Assembly: GCF_024055715.1 (NCBI RefSeq)
Contig: NZ_JAMXMV010000041.1
Coordinates: forward strand, 1-35,244
Source of the DNA: Actinoallomurus soli
Lineage (GTDB): Bacteria; Actinomycetota; Actinomycetes; Streptosporangiales; Streptosporangiaceae
DNA: 35,244 bases
Reading direction: 5' to 3'
The notes under the pieces are model-generated. The model was given only the letters and a program-made list of their open reading frames with translations. It had not been told where the DNA came from and made no database searches. Positions 7,867-16,500 of this stretch are shown in pieces. Position 1 is the stretch's first letter. Each line of letters starts with the position of its first letter. A program made the position numbers and the translations under genes.

Positions 7867-8454
7867 ATGCCGGCCACCAAGATGGAAACACGTCAGAGGC
7901 TTCTGGATACCGCACGGCGGATCGTGGCCGCGAAGGGGTACGCCGCGGTCGGCATCAATGAGATCCTTGCCGCGGCCGGCGTCCCGAAGGGGTCGTTTTA
8001 CCACTACTTCGGTTCCAAGGACGCCTTCGGCGAGGCGATGATGGAGAGCTACTTCGACGACTACCTCGCGACCATGGATGGCATTGTTGCCGATAAGGGC
8101 AAGAGGCCCGCGGAGCGCCTGATGAGGTACTGGCAGAACTTCTACGACACGCAAGTCGTGGACGACTGCCAGGGCGGGTGTCTGGTCGTCAAGCTCGGTG
8201 CGGAGATCGCCGACCTCTCCGAGGTGATGAGAGTGGCGACGAAAGTGGGGACCACGGCGATCGTCGACCGCCTGGAGCAGATGATCATCGACGGCATCGC
8301 GGATGGGTCCGTGTCCGTCGATGACAGCCCCCGCACGACGGCCGAGGCTCTCTACGGCCTGTGGCTCGGAGCGAGCATGATGGCGAAGATCCATCGCAGC
8401 CCGGACCATCTCGACCGCGCCATGACTGTCACGCGCCAGGTGCTCCACGTCTGA
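7867..8454 (+). CDS. TetR-family regulator (NemR/AcuR-like)
   Basis: This 195-residue protein starts at ATG 7867. Residues 6-53 are the HTH (METRQRLLDTARRIVAAKGY, GINEILAAAGVPKGSFYHYF). The C-terminal domain has DDCQGGCLVVKLGAEIADLS, a pattern seen in TetR regulators whose conserved Cys residues sense electrophiles (NemR-like). It lies 89 bp upstream of the co-directional amidase. TAGACYGGTCTA palindromes lie before the amidase and a similar half-site lies before this gene, so it most likely represses both. The effector is not known; an electrophile or an amide is possible. Confidence 0.9.
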   Translation: MPATKMETRQRLLDTARRIVAAKGYAAVGINEILAAAGVPKGSFYHYFGSKDAFGEAMMESYFDDYLATMDGIVADKGKRPAERLMRYWQNFYDTQVVDDCQGGCLVVKLGAEIADLSEVMRVATKVGTTAIVDRLEQMIIDGIADGSVSVDDSPRTTAEALYGLWLGASMMAKIHRSPDHLDRAMTVTRQVLHV

Positions 8455-8499
8455 CAGGCCCCCGCCGCCTGTGGCACACCGGCCTGGGCGGCAAACTAG

Positions 8500-8529
8500 T
8501 AGACTGGTCTATTGGAGTAGACCGGTCTA
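8500..8529. promoter_or_regulatory. Twin palindromic TetR operators before the amidase
   Basis: TAGACTGGTCTA (8500-8511) and TAGACCGGTCTA (8518-8529) are 12-bp palindromes spaced 18 bp centre to centre, just upstream of the amidase start at 8544. The second is a perfect palindrome. The core recurs before the TetR gene. Binding here would block the amidase promoter. Confidence 0.75.
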
Positions 8530-8543
8530 GTTAGGACATCATC

Positions 8544-9950
8544 ATGACCACCGATCTCATCTACTCCGACGCGAGCGAACTCGCTGAACTGATCCGCAAC
8601 AGGAAGGTGTCATCCGTCGAGGTGGTGCAGGCGCACCTCGATCGCATCAAGGCGACCGATCCGAAGGTCAACGCCATCGTTACGCTCGCCGAGGGTGCTC
8701 TGGATGCGGCGAGGGCCGCGGACGAAGCGCTCGCGGCGGGCGTGGAGGTCGGGCCGCTGCACGGCGTGCCGTTCACGGTCAAGGACTCGTTCGACACCGC
8801 CGGGGTGCTGACCCAGCGCGGTTCCCCGATCTTCGAGGGCCGTATCCCGGACACGGACGCCACCAGCGTGGCGCGCATGAAGCGCGCCGGTGCGATCCTC
8901 CTCGCGAAGACCAACCTCCCGGAGTTCTCCTACTCGACCGAGTCCGACAACCTCCTCACGGGCAGGACGAACAATCCCTGGAACCTCGACCGTACGTCCG
9001 GTGGTTCCAGTGGCGGGGAATCGGCGGCGATCGCGGCCGGTATGTCGCCGCTCGGGCTCGGAAGCGACCTGGCCATCTCGGTGCGTGGGCCGGCTGCTCA
9101 CACCGGCATCGCCGCCCTCAAGGCAACGCACGGGCGCATCCCGATGACGGGGGTCTGGCCGCGGGCGCCGCGCCGTGACTGGCACGTCGGCCCGATGGCC
9201 CGCACCATCCGCGACCTCGCACTGGCGTACTCGGTGCTATCCGGCCCGGACGGCGTCGACGGCTTCGCCACCGTTCCGCGCGAGTTCGACGCCGGCCTGG
9301 GCGCGTCACCGGACCGGCCCGTCCGCGTCGGCTGGCTGATCGACTCCGGACTCGGCCCGATCGACTCGGAGGTCGCTGCCACCGTCCAGAAGGCCGCCGA
9401 AGCGCTGCAGGGCGCTGGGGTCCAGGTCGAGGGTGTGAGCATCCCGGCGTTCGAGCGCGACAACCCTCTCGACCTCTTCTACCGGCAGCACGTCATGGAG
9501 GTGAAGCCGACCTTCCGGGACGTCACCGCCGGTCACGAGGACCAGATGGCCAAGGTCTCCAAGTCCATGCTCGCCGGCCCGGACACATCCGTGGAGGACT
9601 ACGTCCTGGCCGAGCAGGGCATCGAACGTCTCCGGGACGCGTTCACCGAGTACTTCCAGCAGTACGACGTCCTCCTGCTCCCGGTCCTGCCCATCCCCGC
9701 CCACGAGCACGGACTCACCCAGTTCACCATCAACGGTCAGACGGTGGACGCCGCCCACATACAGACGGCGACCATCCCGTTCAACCTGACCGGACTCCCG
9801 GCCTTGTCCATGCGGTTCGGCACGAGCAGCGACGGCATGCCGATCGGTGTGCAGGTGGCGGCCAACTGGCACTCCGAGTCCACGATCCTGCACACCGCGT
9901 CGTTGCTGGAGTCGCTCAGCCCCGTACGCGACCAGCACCCCACCATCTGA
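8544..9950 (+). CDS. Amidase (amidase-signature family)
   Basis: This 468-residue enzyme has the full amidase-signature layout: catalytic Lys80 in GVPFTVKDSFDTAGV, the Ser/Gly loop TSGGSSGGES at 151-160 with the cis-Ser, and the nucleophile Ser179 in GLGSDLAISVRGPAA. The last motif is usually GSDxGGSIR, so LAISVR is a variant but keeps the Ser. Such enzymes hydrolyse amides to acid and ammonia; fatty amides, aryl amides or peptides are all possible substrates. Length is normal. It is preceded by twin TetR operators and followed by a strong hairpin. Confidence 0.92.
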   Translation: MTTDLIYSDASELAELIRNRKVSSVEVVQAHLDRIKATDPKVNAIVTLAEGALDAARAADEALAAGVEVGPLHGVPFTVKDSFDTAGVLTQRGSPIFEGRIPDTDATSVARMKRAGAILLAKTNLPEFSYSTESDNLLTGRTNNPWNLDRTSGGSSGGESAAIAAGMSPLGLGSDLAISVRGPAAHTGIAALKATHGRIPMTGVWPRAPRRDWHVGPMARTIRDLALAYSVLSGPDGVDGFATVPREFDAGLGASPDRPVRVGWLIDSGLGPIDSEVAATVQKAAEALQGAGVQVEGVSIPAFERDNPLDLFYRQHVMEVKPTFRDVTAGHEDQMAKVSKSMLAGPDTSVEDYVLAEQGIERLRDAFTEYFQQYDVLLLPVLPIPAHEHGLTQFTINGQTVDAAHIQTATIPFNLTGLPALSMRFGTSSDGMPIGVQVAANWHSESTILHTASLLESLSPVRDQHPTI

Positions 9951-9973
9951 CCGTCGCGGAAGGCCATACCTCA

Positions 9974-10017
9974 GGCGCTTCGAGGAGCGCGACGGCCATC
10001 GTGCTCCTCGAAGCGCC
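9974..10017. terminator. Strong 15-bp hairpin, probably a bidirectional terminator
   Basis: GGCGCTTCGAGGAGC at 9974-9988 pairs perfectly with GCTCCTCGAAGCGCC at 10003-10017 across a 14-base loop. It lies 24 bp after the amidase stop and also downstream of the leftward methyltransferase. There is no U-tract, as is common in actinobacteria. Confidence 0.7.
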
Positions 10018-10029
10018 CGTATCGGGACC

Positions 10030-10160
10030 ACGGGCGGCTTCGCTCCGGATGGGCCGTGTGCCTCGACCGCGTCGGCCACAGCCTGCCGCACGTAGGCCAG
10101 GGCGCGCTCGGCGTCGTACTCCTTGACCTCGCTGCCGGAGCCCGGGACCACCTGATCCAC
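10030..10160 (-). pseudogene. Unidentified coding remnant
   Basis: From GTG 10160 a minus frame reads GSEVKEYDAERALAYVRQAV then ADAVEAHGPSGAKPP, with nearly all codons ending in G or C. It then runs into the terminator hairpin and stays open antisense to the amidase, so no natural end is seen. It appears to be the surviving front of a deleted small protein, next to the methyltransferase stop. No family is recognised. Confidence 0.3.
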
Positions 10161-10174
10161 ACCTCACCGCTCAA

Positions 10175-10981
10175 TCAGCGGCGTCCCCAGATGAGCCGGC
10201 AGACGTACGGCAAGGCGTACGACCCGTCGGAGCGCCGATATTCGCCGAGGAGGCGACCGAAGCGCTCCCGTACCGCATCCAACGCGCCGGCGTCGAGGGT
10301 TGAAAAGACTTGCTGGAACAGCCCTGGGCCCGTACTGAACTCCCCCATGCTGGCCTCGTCCGGAAAGGTCACGGTCCAGGGGAAGAATTCGCTGTCCACC
10401 TGGGACATGCCCGCATCTGTCAACCACCGTTCTCGCCGGCTGGGCATGGCGAACCGTTCTAGATCGGTGAGCAGCGCGGCCAGCCCTGACGGCAGGCGTT
10501 CCTCCAAGGCCGAGGCGGTGGCGTACGCGAGTATGTTCTTGTTCAGCGAATCCCAGACGGCGATGCTGAGCAGGCCGTCCGGGCGCAACACTCGCACCGC
10601 CTCGCGGGCCGAGGCCACCGGGTCGGCGAATGACAACAGTCCGAACCTGGACACCACAGCGTCTACCTGCGCGTCAGGCAATGCCAGTCGCTGAGCGTCC
10701 ATGATCTCGAACCGGGCGCCGGACAGGCCCTCTGACGCTGCCTTTCGGCGGGCGATTTCTACCATCGTCCCGGCGGTATCGACGCCGAGTAGACGCCGAT
10801 CGACCGCCTGACGCAATAGCGTCAGGCCCGGTTCTCCCGTGCCGCACGCGACATCGAGCACCGAGGCGTCCAATGCCAAACCCGGCAGATGGGAGACGAT
10901 CGCGGTGGTCACCGGCTCAAGGAATGCCAAGCCCTGCTCAATGGCGGTGGCCAACTCATCAAAAAGGTTACGTGAACCCAT
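10175..10981 (-). CDS. SAM-dependent methyltransferase (class I, Methyltransf_11-like)
   Basis: This 268-residue protein has motif I VLDVACGTGEPGL at about 41-53, the acidic end of strand 2 (GVDTAGTMVEIARRKA), FEIMDAQRLALPDAQVDAVV with motif II/III, and LRPDGLLSIAVWDSLNKN. This is the fold of UbiE/COQ5-like small-molecule methyltransferases. The substrate cannot be inferred. The start is ATG 10981. It runs leftward, divergent from the broken MSDTAS frame, across the second paired-operator region, so it may answer to the same TetR-type regulator. Confidence 0.88.
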   Translation of the reverse strand: MGSRNLFDELATAIEQGLAFLEPVTTAIVSHLPGLALDASVLDVACGTGEPGLTLLRQAVDRRLLGVDTAGTMVEIARRKAASEGLSGARFEIMDAQRLALPDAQVDAVVSRFGLLSFADPVASAREAVRVLRPDGLLSIAVWDSLNKNILAYATASALEERLPSGLAALLTDLERFAMPSRRERWLTDAGMSQVDSEFFPWTVTFPDEASMGEFSTGPGLFQQVFSTLDAGALDAVRERFGRLLGEYRRSDGSYALPYVCRLIWGRR

Positions 10982-11042
10982 GGCCGCACGACCTCATGGG
11001 GCGTGCTGGCACACGGGGGTCCGTCCGCCTCCGGTTGCAAGG

Positions 11043-11081
11043 CGGAGCAAAGCTCCGTATCGTGTTGTGGAGCGGTGTTCC
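11043..11081. promoter_or_regulatory. Second copy of the paired GGAGC/GCTCC operators
   Basis: CGGAGC-AAA-GCTCCG at 11043-11057 and GGAGC-GGT-GTTCC at 11069-11081, 25 bp centre to centre. The surrounding bases also match the 1563-1604 region read on the minus strand: a GGTTGC-rich leader before it, a TCCGGA-like end, and an ATGAGCGACACCGCATC start downstream in both. This is a second, diverged copy of the same promoter region. Confidence 0.65.
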
Positions 11082-11148
11082 GGATTCTCGCCCTGGCGGA
11101 TCGTCGCTCAGCATCGACCTGCGCGCCCCCAGAAGGGCAATCATTCCT

Positions 11149-11308
11149 ATGAGCGACACCGCATCGGCCAACGTCGGCAACGACCGAACCCACGGCCGAA
11201 CTCGTCGGGACGGGCCCAGGACCCCGCCTGGAGCAGGAAGACAGACCGCTGCCCTCAATGGCCCAGCTGATGTCCTCGACATTCACGACGTCGGCCGAGC
11301 CGCGCTGA
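11149..11308 (+). pseudogene. Broken frame starting MSDTAS
   Basis: ATG 11149 starts MSDTASANVGNDRTHG, sharing MSDTAS with the hydrolase remnant at 1509. In the next frame the bases read EPTAELVGTGPGPRLEQEDR, then PLPSMAQLMSSTFTTSAEPR to a TGA at 11306-11308; this half looks more protein-like than the original frame, which continues to 11421 over the next gene. A frameshifted or internally deleted gene is the best reading. The product family is not recognised. Confidence 0.4.
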
Positions 11309-11350
11309 GCCGGCACCTCTATCAAGTCGACCACGAACCTGCGAGGAAAA

Positions 11351-12247
11351 ATGGATACGAACGAAATCTCCCGGCCGCGATCAGAAAAGCCGCTCACCAA
11401 TCGGGGCCGATGGGGGGCTGACGACGACCGAGGCACCCTGAATTTCATCACGGCCGCAGCGCGCGCCCGCGGCGTGGCCGAAGCCATGACCGGCCGTGTT
11501 GTCTCCTTGGCTCACCCGATCACACCGGTGCCCATGGCCGCGCCGGTCGCTTTCGCCGAGCACGGCATGCCTTCCGCAGTACTGCAAACGATGACGTTCA
11601 CCGGTTCGCCCGCCCAGGCGTTGACCGATGTCCTGCTGATCAACGTTCACCACGCGCGCTCGACGCACATCGACGCCTTGGCGCACATACCGACCGACGA
11701 CACCGTCTACCCCGGAGTCCCACTCGCCGAGGCGACCGCCGGGGCGACGGTCAGCCGGAGTTCTTCGTCGGCGTTCGTCGACGGGATCGTGACCCGGGGG
11801 GTATTTCTCGACCTGGCGCCGGGAGGACGGCTCGCCGAGAACCATGCCGTGACCGCAGACGACCTGGCGGCGGCCGAGAAGCGCCAGGGAGTGCGAGTCG
11901 AGTCCGGTGATGCGCTGGTGGTGCGCGGGGGATGGGTCGCCGCCGACGATCCTTTCGGCCCCCTGCCGACCACCTCGCTGAGCGCCGTCGAGTGGATGGC
12001 GGAGCGTGAAGTGTGCTTGTACGCCGGCGACATCGGCGACAAACTCCCTGAACCGTCAGCCGGATTGCCTGTGCTGCACTACATTGCGCTCGCCCAGCTG
12101 GGGATGCCGTTGATCGACTGCGTCAACGTGGCCGAGCTGGCGCGGGTGTGCGCCGAAATCGATCGCTACAGCTTCCTGTTCGCACTCGGCACGATTCCCG
12201 TGCGCGGCGCCACGGGACTCCCGGTCAATCCCCTTGCGGTCTTCTAG
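11351..12247 (+). CDS. Cyclase-family protein (kynurenine-formamidase-like fold)
   Basis: This 298-residue protein from ATG 11351 has a GAGGAAA RBS just upstream. It carries RSTHIDALAHIPTDDTVYPG, the metal-binding His and Asp region of the cyclase family (usual form HxGTHxDxPxH), followed by a region around GVFLDLAPGGR, ESGDALVVRGGW and VLHYIALAQLGMPLIDCVN. These are Mn/Zn-dependent hydrolases of amides, lactones or imides. Here HTGTH is replaced by HHARSTH, but the metal-binding His and Asp seem to remain. It may be one transcription unit with the broken frame before it. Confidence 0.85.
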   Translation: MDTNEISRPRSEKPLTNRGRWGADDDRGTLNFITAAARARGVAEAMTGRVVSLAHPITPVPMAAPVAFAEHGMPSAVLQTMTFTGSPAQALTDVLLINVHHARSTHIDALAHIPTDDTVYPGVPLAEATAGATVSRSSSSAFVDGIVTRGVFLDLAPGGRLAENHAVTADDLAAAEKRQGVRVESGDALVVRGGWVAADDPFGPLPTTSLSAVEWMAEREVCLYAGDIGDKLPEPSAGLPVLHYIALAQLGMPLIDCVNVAELARVCAEIDRYSFLFALGTIPVRGATGLPVNPLAVF

Positions 12248-12337
12248 ATCTGCGGCTCGCCATGACGCTGCACATCGCGCCGCGCGTGGCGCTCTGTGCT
12301 CCTGACTGGCCCGTTTCCACGCAACTCACCCCCTTTG

Positions 12338-12388
12338 CGCAACGGAACGCTGCTTCATGTCGCTTCACGTGAACGGCGTTCCGTTGCG
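12338..12388. promoter_or_regulatory. 13-bp inverted repeat with nested palindrome before the aldo/keto reductase
   Basis: CGCAACGGAACGC (12338-12350) pairs perfectly with GCGTTCCGTTGCG (12376-12388) over a 25-base spacer, which itself holds the palindrome TTCACGTGAA (12364-12373). It lies 90 bp after the cyclase stop and 49 bp before the reductase start. It could be a terminator, or an operator for a regulator of the reductase. Confidence 0.5.
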
Positions 12389-12437
12389 GTCCTAGGGGGA
12401 GCCACCCCTACCCCACGCATTCTCCAAGAGGACCGTC

Positions 12438-13493
12438 ATGCAATACCGCACGTTGGGCGGCACCGGAATCAAGGTGAGTCCTTACGCGCTCGGCGCGATG
12501 ATGTTCGGCGCGATCGGCAATCCCGATCATGACGACTGCATCAAAATCATTCATGCGGCGCTGGACGCGGGCATCAACGTCATCGACACTGCGGACGCGT
12601 ACGCTCGCGGCGAGTCCGAGGAGATCGTCGGAAAAGCGCTCAAGGGCCGCCGCGACGACATCGTGGTGGCCACCAAGGCTCACATTCCCATGGGTGACGA
12701 CCCCAACATGCAGGGAAACTCCCGCCGCTGGATCACCCGTGCGATTGAAGACTCCCTGCGCCGCCTGGGAACCGACTACATCGACGTGTACCAGATGCAC
12801 CGCCCCGACCCGAGCACCGATGTCGAGGAGACCCTGTCGGTACTCACCGACCTGATGCGCGCGGGCAAGATCCGAGCCATCGGCTCCTCCAGCACGCCGG
12901 CTCACGAGATCGTGCAGGCGCAGTGGGTGGCCGAGCGGCGCGGTCTGCAGCGCTTCCGCACCGAGCAGCCGCCCTACTCCATTCTCAACCGCGGAATCGA
13001 GCGGGACGTGCTGCCCGTCTGCCAGCAGTACGGCGTGGGCACGCTCGTCTGGAGTCCCATGGCACAGGGACTGCTCACCGGCCGCTACCGCAAGGGGCAG
13101 GTCGCCGACACCCGTCGAGCAACGACGGGCTTCAAACACCTGAGTGATGAGCGTCGACTCGACGCCGTTGAACGACTCATCGTGCTCGCCGAGGAAGCCG
13201 GAATCAAGATGACGCACCTTGCGGTCGCCTTCGCGATCACCCATCCCGGCGTCACCTCCGCGATCATCGGACCGCGCACCATGGATCACCTCCACGACCT
13301 GCTCGCAGGGGCCGAGACCACCCTGACCGACGAGATCCTCGACCAGATCGACGCCGTCGTGCCGCCCGGTACCGACATCGGGACGCTCGACATGGCCTAC
13401 GACCCACCCGCCATCCAGCAGGCGGCTCTGCGCCGCCGCCTTCCTGCCGCGCGCTCCGCTGCCTGCCCCGCCCACGGGAACGGCCCGCGGTAG
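12438..13493 (+). CDS. Aldo/keto reductase
   Basis: This 351-residue NADP(H)-dependent reductase has the AKR TIM-barrel. The catalytic tetrad is visible as Asp50 and Tyr55 in VIDTADAYARG, Lys80 in VVATKAHI, and His121 in VYQMHRPDP. Cofactor-binding motifs include GSSSTPAHEIV and the C-terminal GVTSAIIGPRT. It most resembles potassium-channel-beta-like or YajO-like AKRs. The substrate is unknown. The last 25 residues are basic and Ala/Pro-rich, longer than usual. It is followed by a terminator shared with the convergent giant gene. Confidence 0.92.
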   Translation: MQYRTLGGTGIKVSPYALGAMMFGAIGNPDHDDCIKIIHAALDAGINVIDTADAYARGESEEIVGKALKGRRDDIVVATKAHIPMGDDPNMQGNSRRWITRAIEDSLRRLGTDYIDVYQMHRPDPSTDVEETLSVLTDLMRAGKIRAIGSSSTPAHEIVQAQWVAERRGLQRFRTEQPPYSILNRGIERDVLPVCQQYGVGTLVWSPMAQGLLTGRYRKGQVADTRRATTGFKHLSDERRLDAVERLIVLAEEAGIKMTHLAVAFAITHPGVTSAIIGPRTMDHLHDLLAGAETTLTDEILDQIDAVVPPGTDIGTLDMAYDPPAIQQAALRRRLPAARSAACPAHGNGPR

Positions 13494-13520
13494 ATCTCGG
13501 ACCTTGTCCGGAGACGCGAA

Positions 13521-13546
13521 CCGCCCCGGCGCGCAAGCCGGGGCGG
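13521..13546. terminator. Bidirectional terminator hairpin
   Basis: CCGCCCCGGC (13521-13530), loop GCGCAA, GCCGGGGCGG (13537-13546): a perfect 10-bp GC stem between the convergent aldo/keto reductase and the giant gene. Confidence 0.75.
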
Positions 13547-13577
13547 CTGGCCGGTGTCCCCGCGCAGGAGGATGGGC

Positions 13578-16500
13578 CTATCTCAGCCAGGCCACGGCGA
13601 CATTGACGCAGAACTCGCCGTCGCCGCTGGCGGAAGGTTTTTGCCATATCACGCCGTTGGAATCGACCACTTTGTTCTCATCCCTCACCGTGGCACTGTG
13701 AAGTGGAGGGTGGGTGGCGAAACGTGGGAATCCTCGACTGCGTTGCAGGGGATCGCCGCTGGACAGATCGGGCGGCGGCCGGTGTATCGCCGGATCGGCG
13801 ATTCCCCGGCCGTCACCCACCAGGACCTCGCCGTGGCCGGAGGCGGCGGCCGCGATCACCTCGATCGCGTCTTCCCCGTCCTCGGTGTCCGGAGGGTAGG
13901 CCCCGGGCATATACGGGGTCGGGGCCACGGCGGTTGAGGAGGTCCCATGCAGGCGCGTCGCGGCATCGCCGGCCATGCCGGTCATCCAACCGGTCGTCGA
14001 TAGGACGGCCTCCAGATCGCGGTCGTGCCACGGGGCCTTCTGCCAGTGCTTCAGATTCTCTGTCGGTACGCGGAGCAGGGCGCCGTTCTCTTCGCTGACG
14101 TCCGGGGTGTATTCCACGAACCACGGGTCGCGGTACTTCGCCTGCCAGATCAGCAGATAGGTCGGTTTGACCCCGACGAGGGTCACATTGCGGCCGGTGG
14201 TCTTCGGCCCGCGTTCGAACATCGTCTTGGCGCCGCGGTCGGCCATGACGGTGGTGTCGACGCCCAGGTAGTCCACGCCGAAGAACGGCCCGGCGGCGTT
14301 GTTGCCGTCGGCTGGGCGGCCACCCATCTGGAAGTCCAGAAGCGCCCACGGCGAGTGGAAGGTCACCTTGCTGCGGCCGCCGCTGGTCCGGACGACCGAC
14401 GCGCGGTTCTTCGCATTGCGGATCATCACCTCGGGGGTGGTGGTCTCGAACGTGAACTCCAGGGCGTGCACTGCGAGGGTGAGTGTGCCGAGGTAGCCAC
14501 CGAACCGGCCCGGCTCACGGATCGGGAACGCGAATCCGCCTGGGCCGAACAGCTCCGCCGGCCGGCCGGACAACTGCGTCTGCGTGATCGTGGAGGTGAG
14601 CTGCCGGAAGATGTCGCCCCAGGCGTAGAACCATGATTCGCCACCTGGCGCGCCCATCAGGTCGCTGGCCAGTCCCTGCAGGACGTCCAGTCCGGGAAGG
14701 CCGATCAGCTGGGCGTCCTGGAACGCCTCGGCCGGGATCTGAAAAGCGTGTCGCAGGGCCTCGGTCGTCGTGCCGGGGCGGAAGCGTCGCGGCGGCGTCG
14801 CGCCGAGTTCCCCGCGCTGGGCGTCGGAGAGTGCACGCGGGGCCCTGCGGTCCAGAACGGTGGGCAGCTTGGCCGGGCTGGGGAGCACGGTGATGGGGGG
14901 GACCGGGGGTGGTTCCGCGGTCATCAGCTGAGGGTCGAGATGAAGCTGGACGGCCTTGCCGTTCTGGGCGAGCTCGACGCGCAGGGACCGTGAGGTGTGA
15001 AGGAGGCCGAGTGTGGCGAGGTCGAAGAGCAGGACTGGCGCTTCGCTCAGCTCGAGGTCGGCGGTGAAGTCGACGCCGAACCACGACAGGGCCGAGTTGC
15101 CGGTGCCGGTGTGGGAGACCTTGGACTCGGCACTGCTGGACTCGTTGCGGCTTCGCTCGTTCTGTGCGCCGTCGCTGTAGGTGTGGTTGTACCAGAAGGA
15201 GTTCGGGTCTCCGCCATGGGCGGGGTGCAGGTCGTGAATGATCCAGCCCCGCGCGTCTGCGGCCCAGCGGACGCGCCGGTCCGTGGTCTTCTCCCGGGTG
15301 CGTTCCCCGCTCACCTGGAAACCGGAGTTGAAGCGGTCGATGCTGATGCCCTGGTAGCCGGGGTCCTTCAGGCGGCCCTTGAGCACCACCCGCAGGCTTC
15401 CGGTCCGCACCATCGGGAAGTGGTCGCCGAGCGGTACGTCGAACGCCAGGCCGCCGTCGATCACCGCGACCGAGCCCGCCGAGGACAGCGCTTTGATCAT
15501 CTCCTTGTCCAGCTCAGCCGCGACGTGGTGCCCCCAGGCGTTCTTGACCTCCTGATAGATCTTCTTCGCGAACTCCCGCGTCCGGGGCGATCGGTGAACG
15601 CCGGCGTTGCCGATGCCGTGCTCGCCGTCGAGCAGCCAGCTCGGCACGTACAGTTCCTTCTCCTTGACCCGGGGGCCCGGCCATTTCTGCACGGCCGTCG
15701 GCCCGGTGGCCGTCTCGGGTGGGGCGGTCTCCGGCGGGGCCTGGCCGGTCTTCCGGTGCGCCGGCACCAGGCCGAGTTCATCGGCCTGCTCGGCGCTGTG
15801 CACGAACCATCCGTCGCGTCCGATGGTGAGACTCGGATCCGCGGTGACGCCGCTCACCGCGAGGGTGACGTCGAACTCGATCTCGGCGCTGCCGAGTACC
15901 ACGAAACTGGTTCCCGCCGATACGTCCAGCGTCATCCGGCTGCGCGAGCCGGACAGCTCGGAGTTCCTGCCGCGGTTGTTCTCGACCCGCCGGAGGAGTT
16001 GGGGCTGGGGAGTGAGCGTCGTGTCCTCGCTCAGGCTGATCGGGAACCGCACCCGCAGGCCAAGCTGCCGGCCCTTGCCGAACTCCTCGTACAGGCCGTG
16101 AAGGTCGAGGCTCCCGTACTCGTTGTAGGTGCCCCAGCCGTCGGCGAGCGTGACGGATTCCGCCCGTACCACCCGGGCGCTCATGTGCACACTCGCGTCG
16201 GCCTCACCCCACTGCCCGTCGAGGACGTCCCGCTCGCGGAAGCCGACCTTGCCCTCCCAGATCGGCCAGCCCTCCTCGTCCCCGGCGGCCGGGTGCTGGA
16301 GATCCTGGATACGGGCGGTCAACAGGTGGATCGAATCGGTCAACCGCACCTGTTCCCAAGCCGGCAGCTCGACACCGAAGCGTTCGGCGAACGCCCGCTC
16401 GATCTCCTCCCGTACGCCGCCGAGGTAGGGCAGGAGCACCGACTGGTCCGGCCATTCCGGTTCATCCTCCGCGGTCCATACCGGGTGGTCACCCGCCATG

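Noticed and set aside
9306-10160. Minus-strand frame of 284 codons through the amidase
   Set aside because: Only its first 40 codons before the terminator look like coding sequence; the rest is antisense to the amidase motifs.
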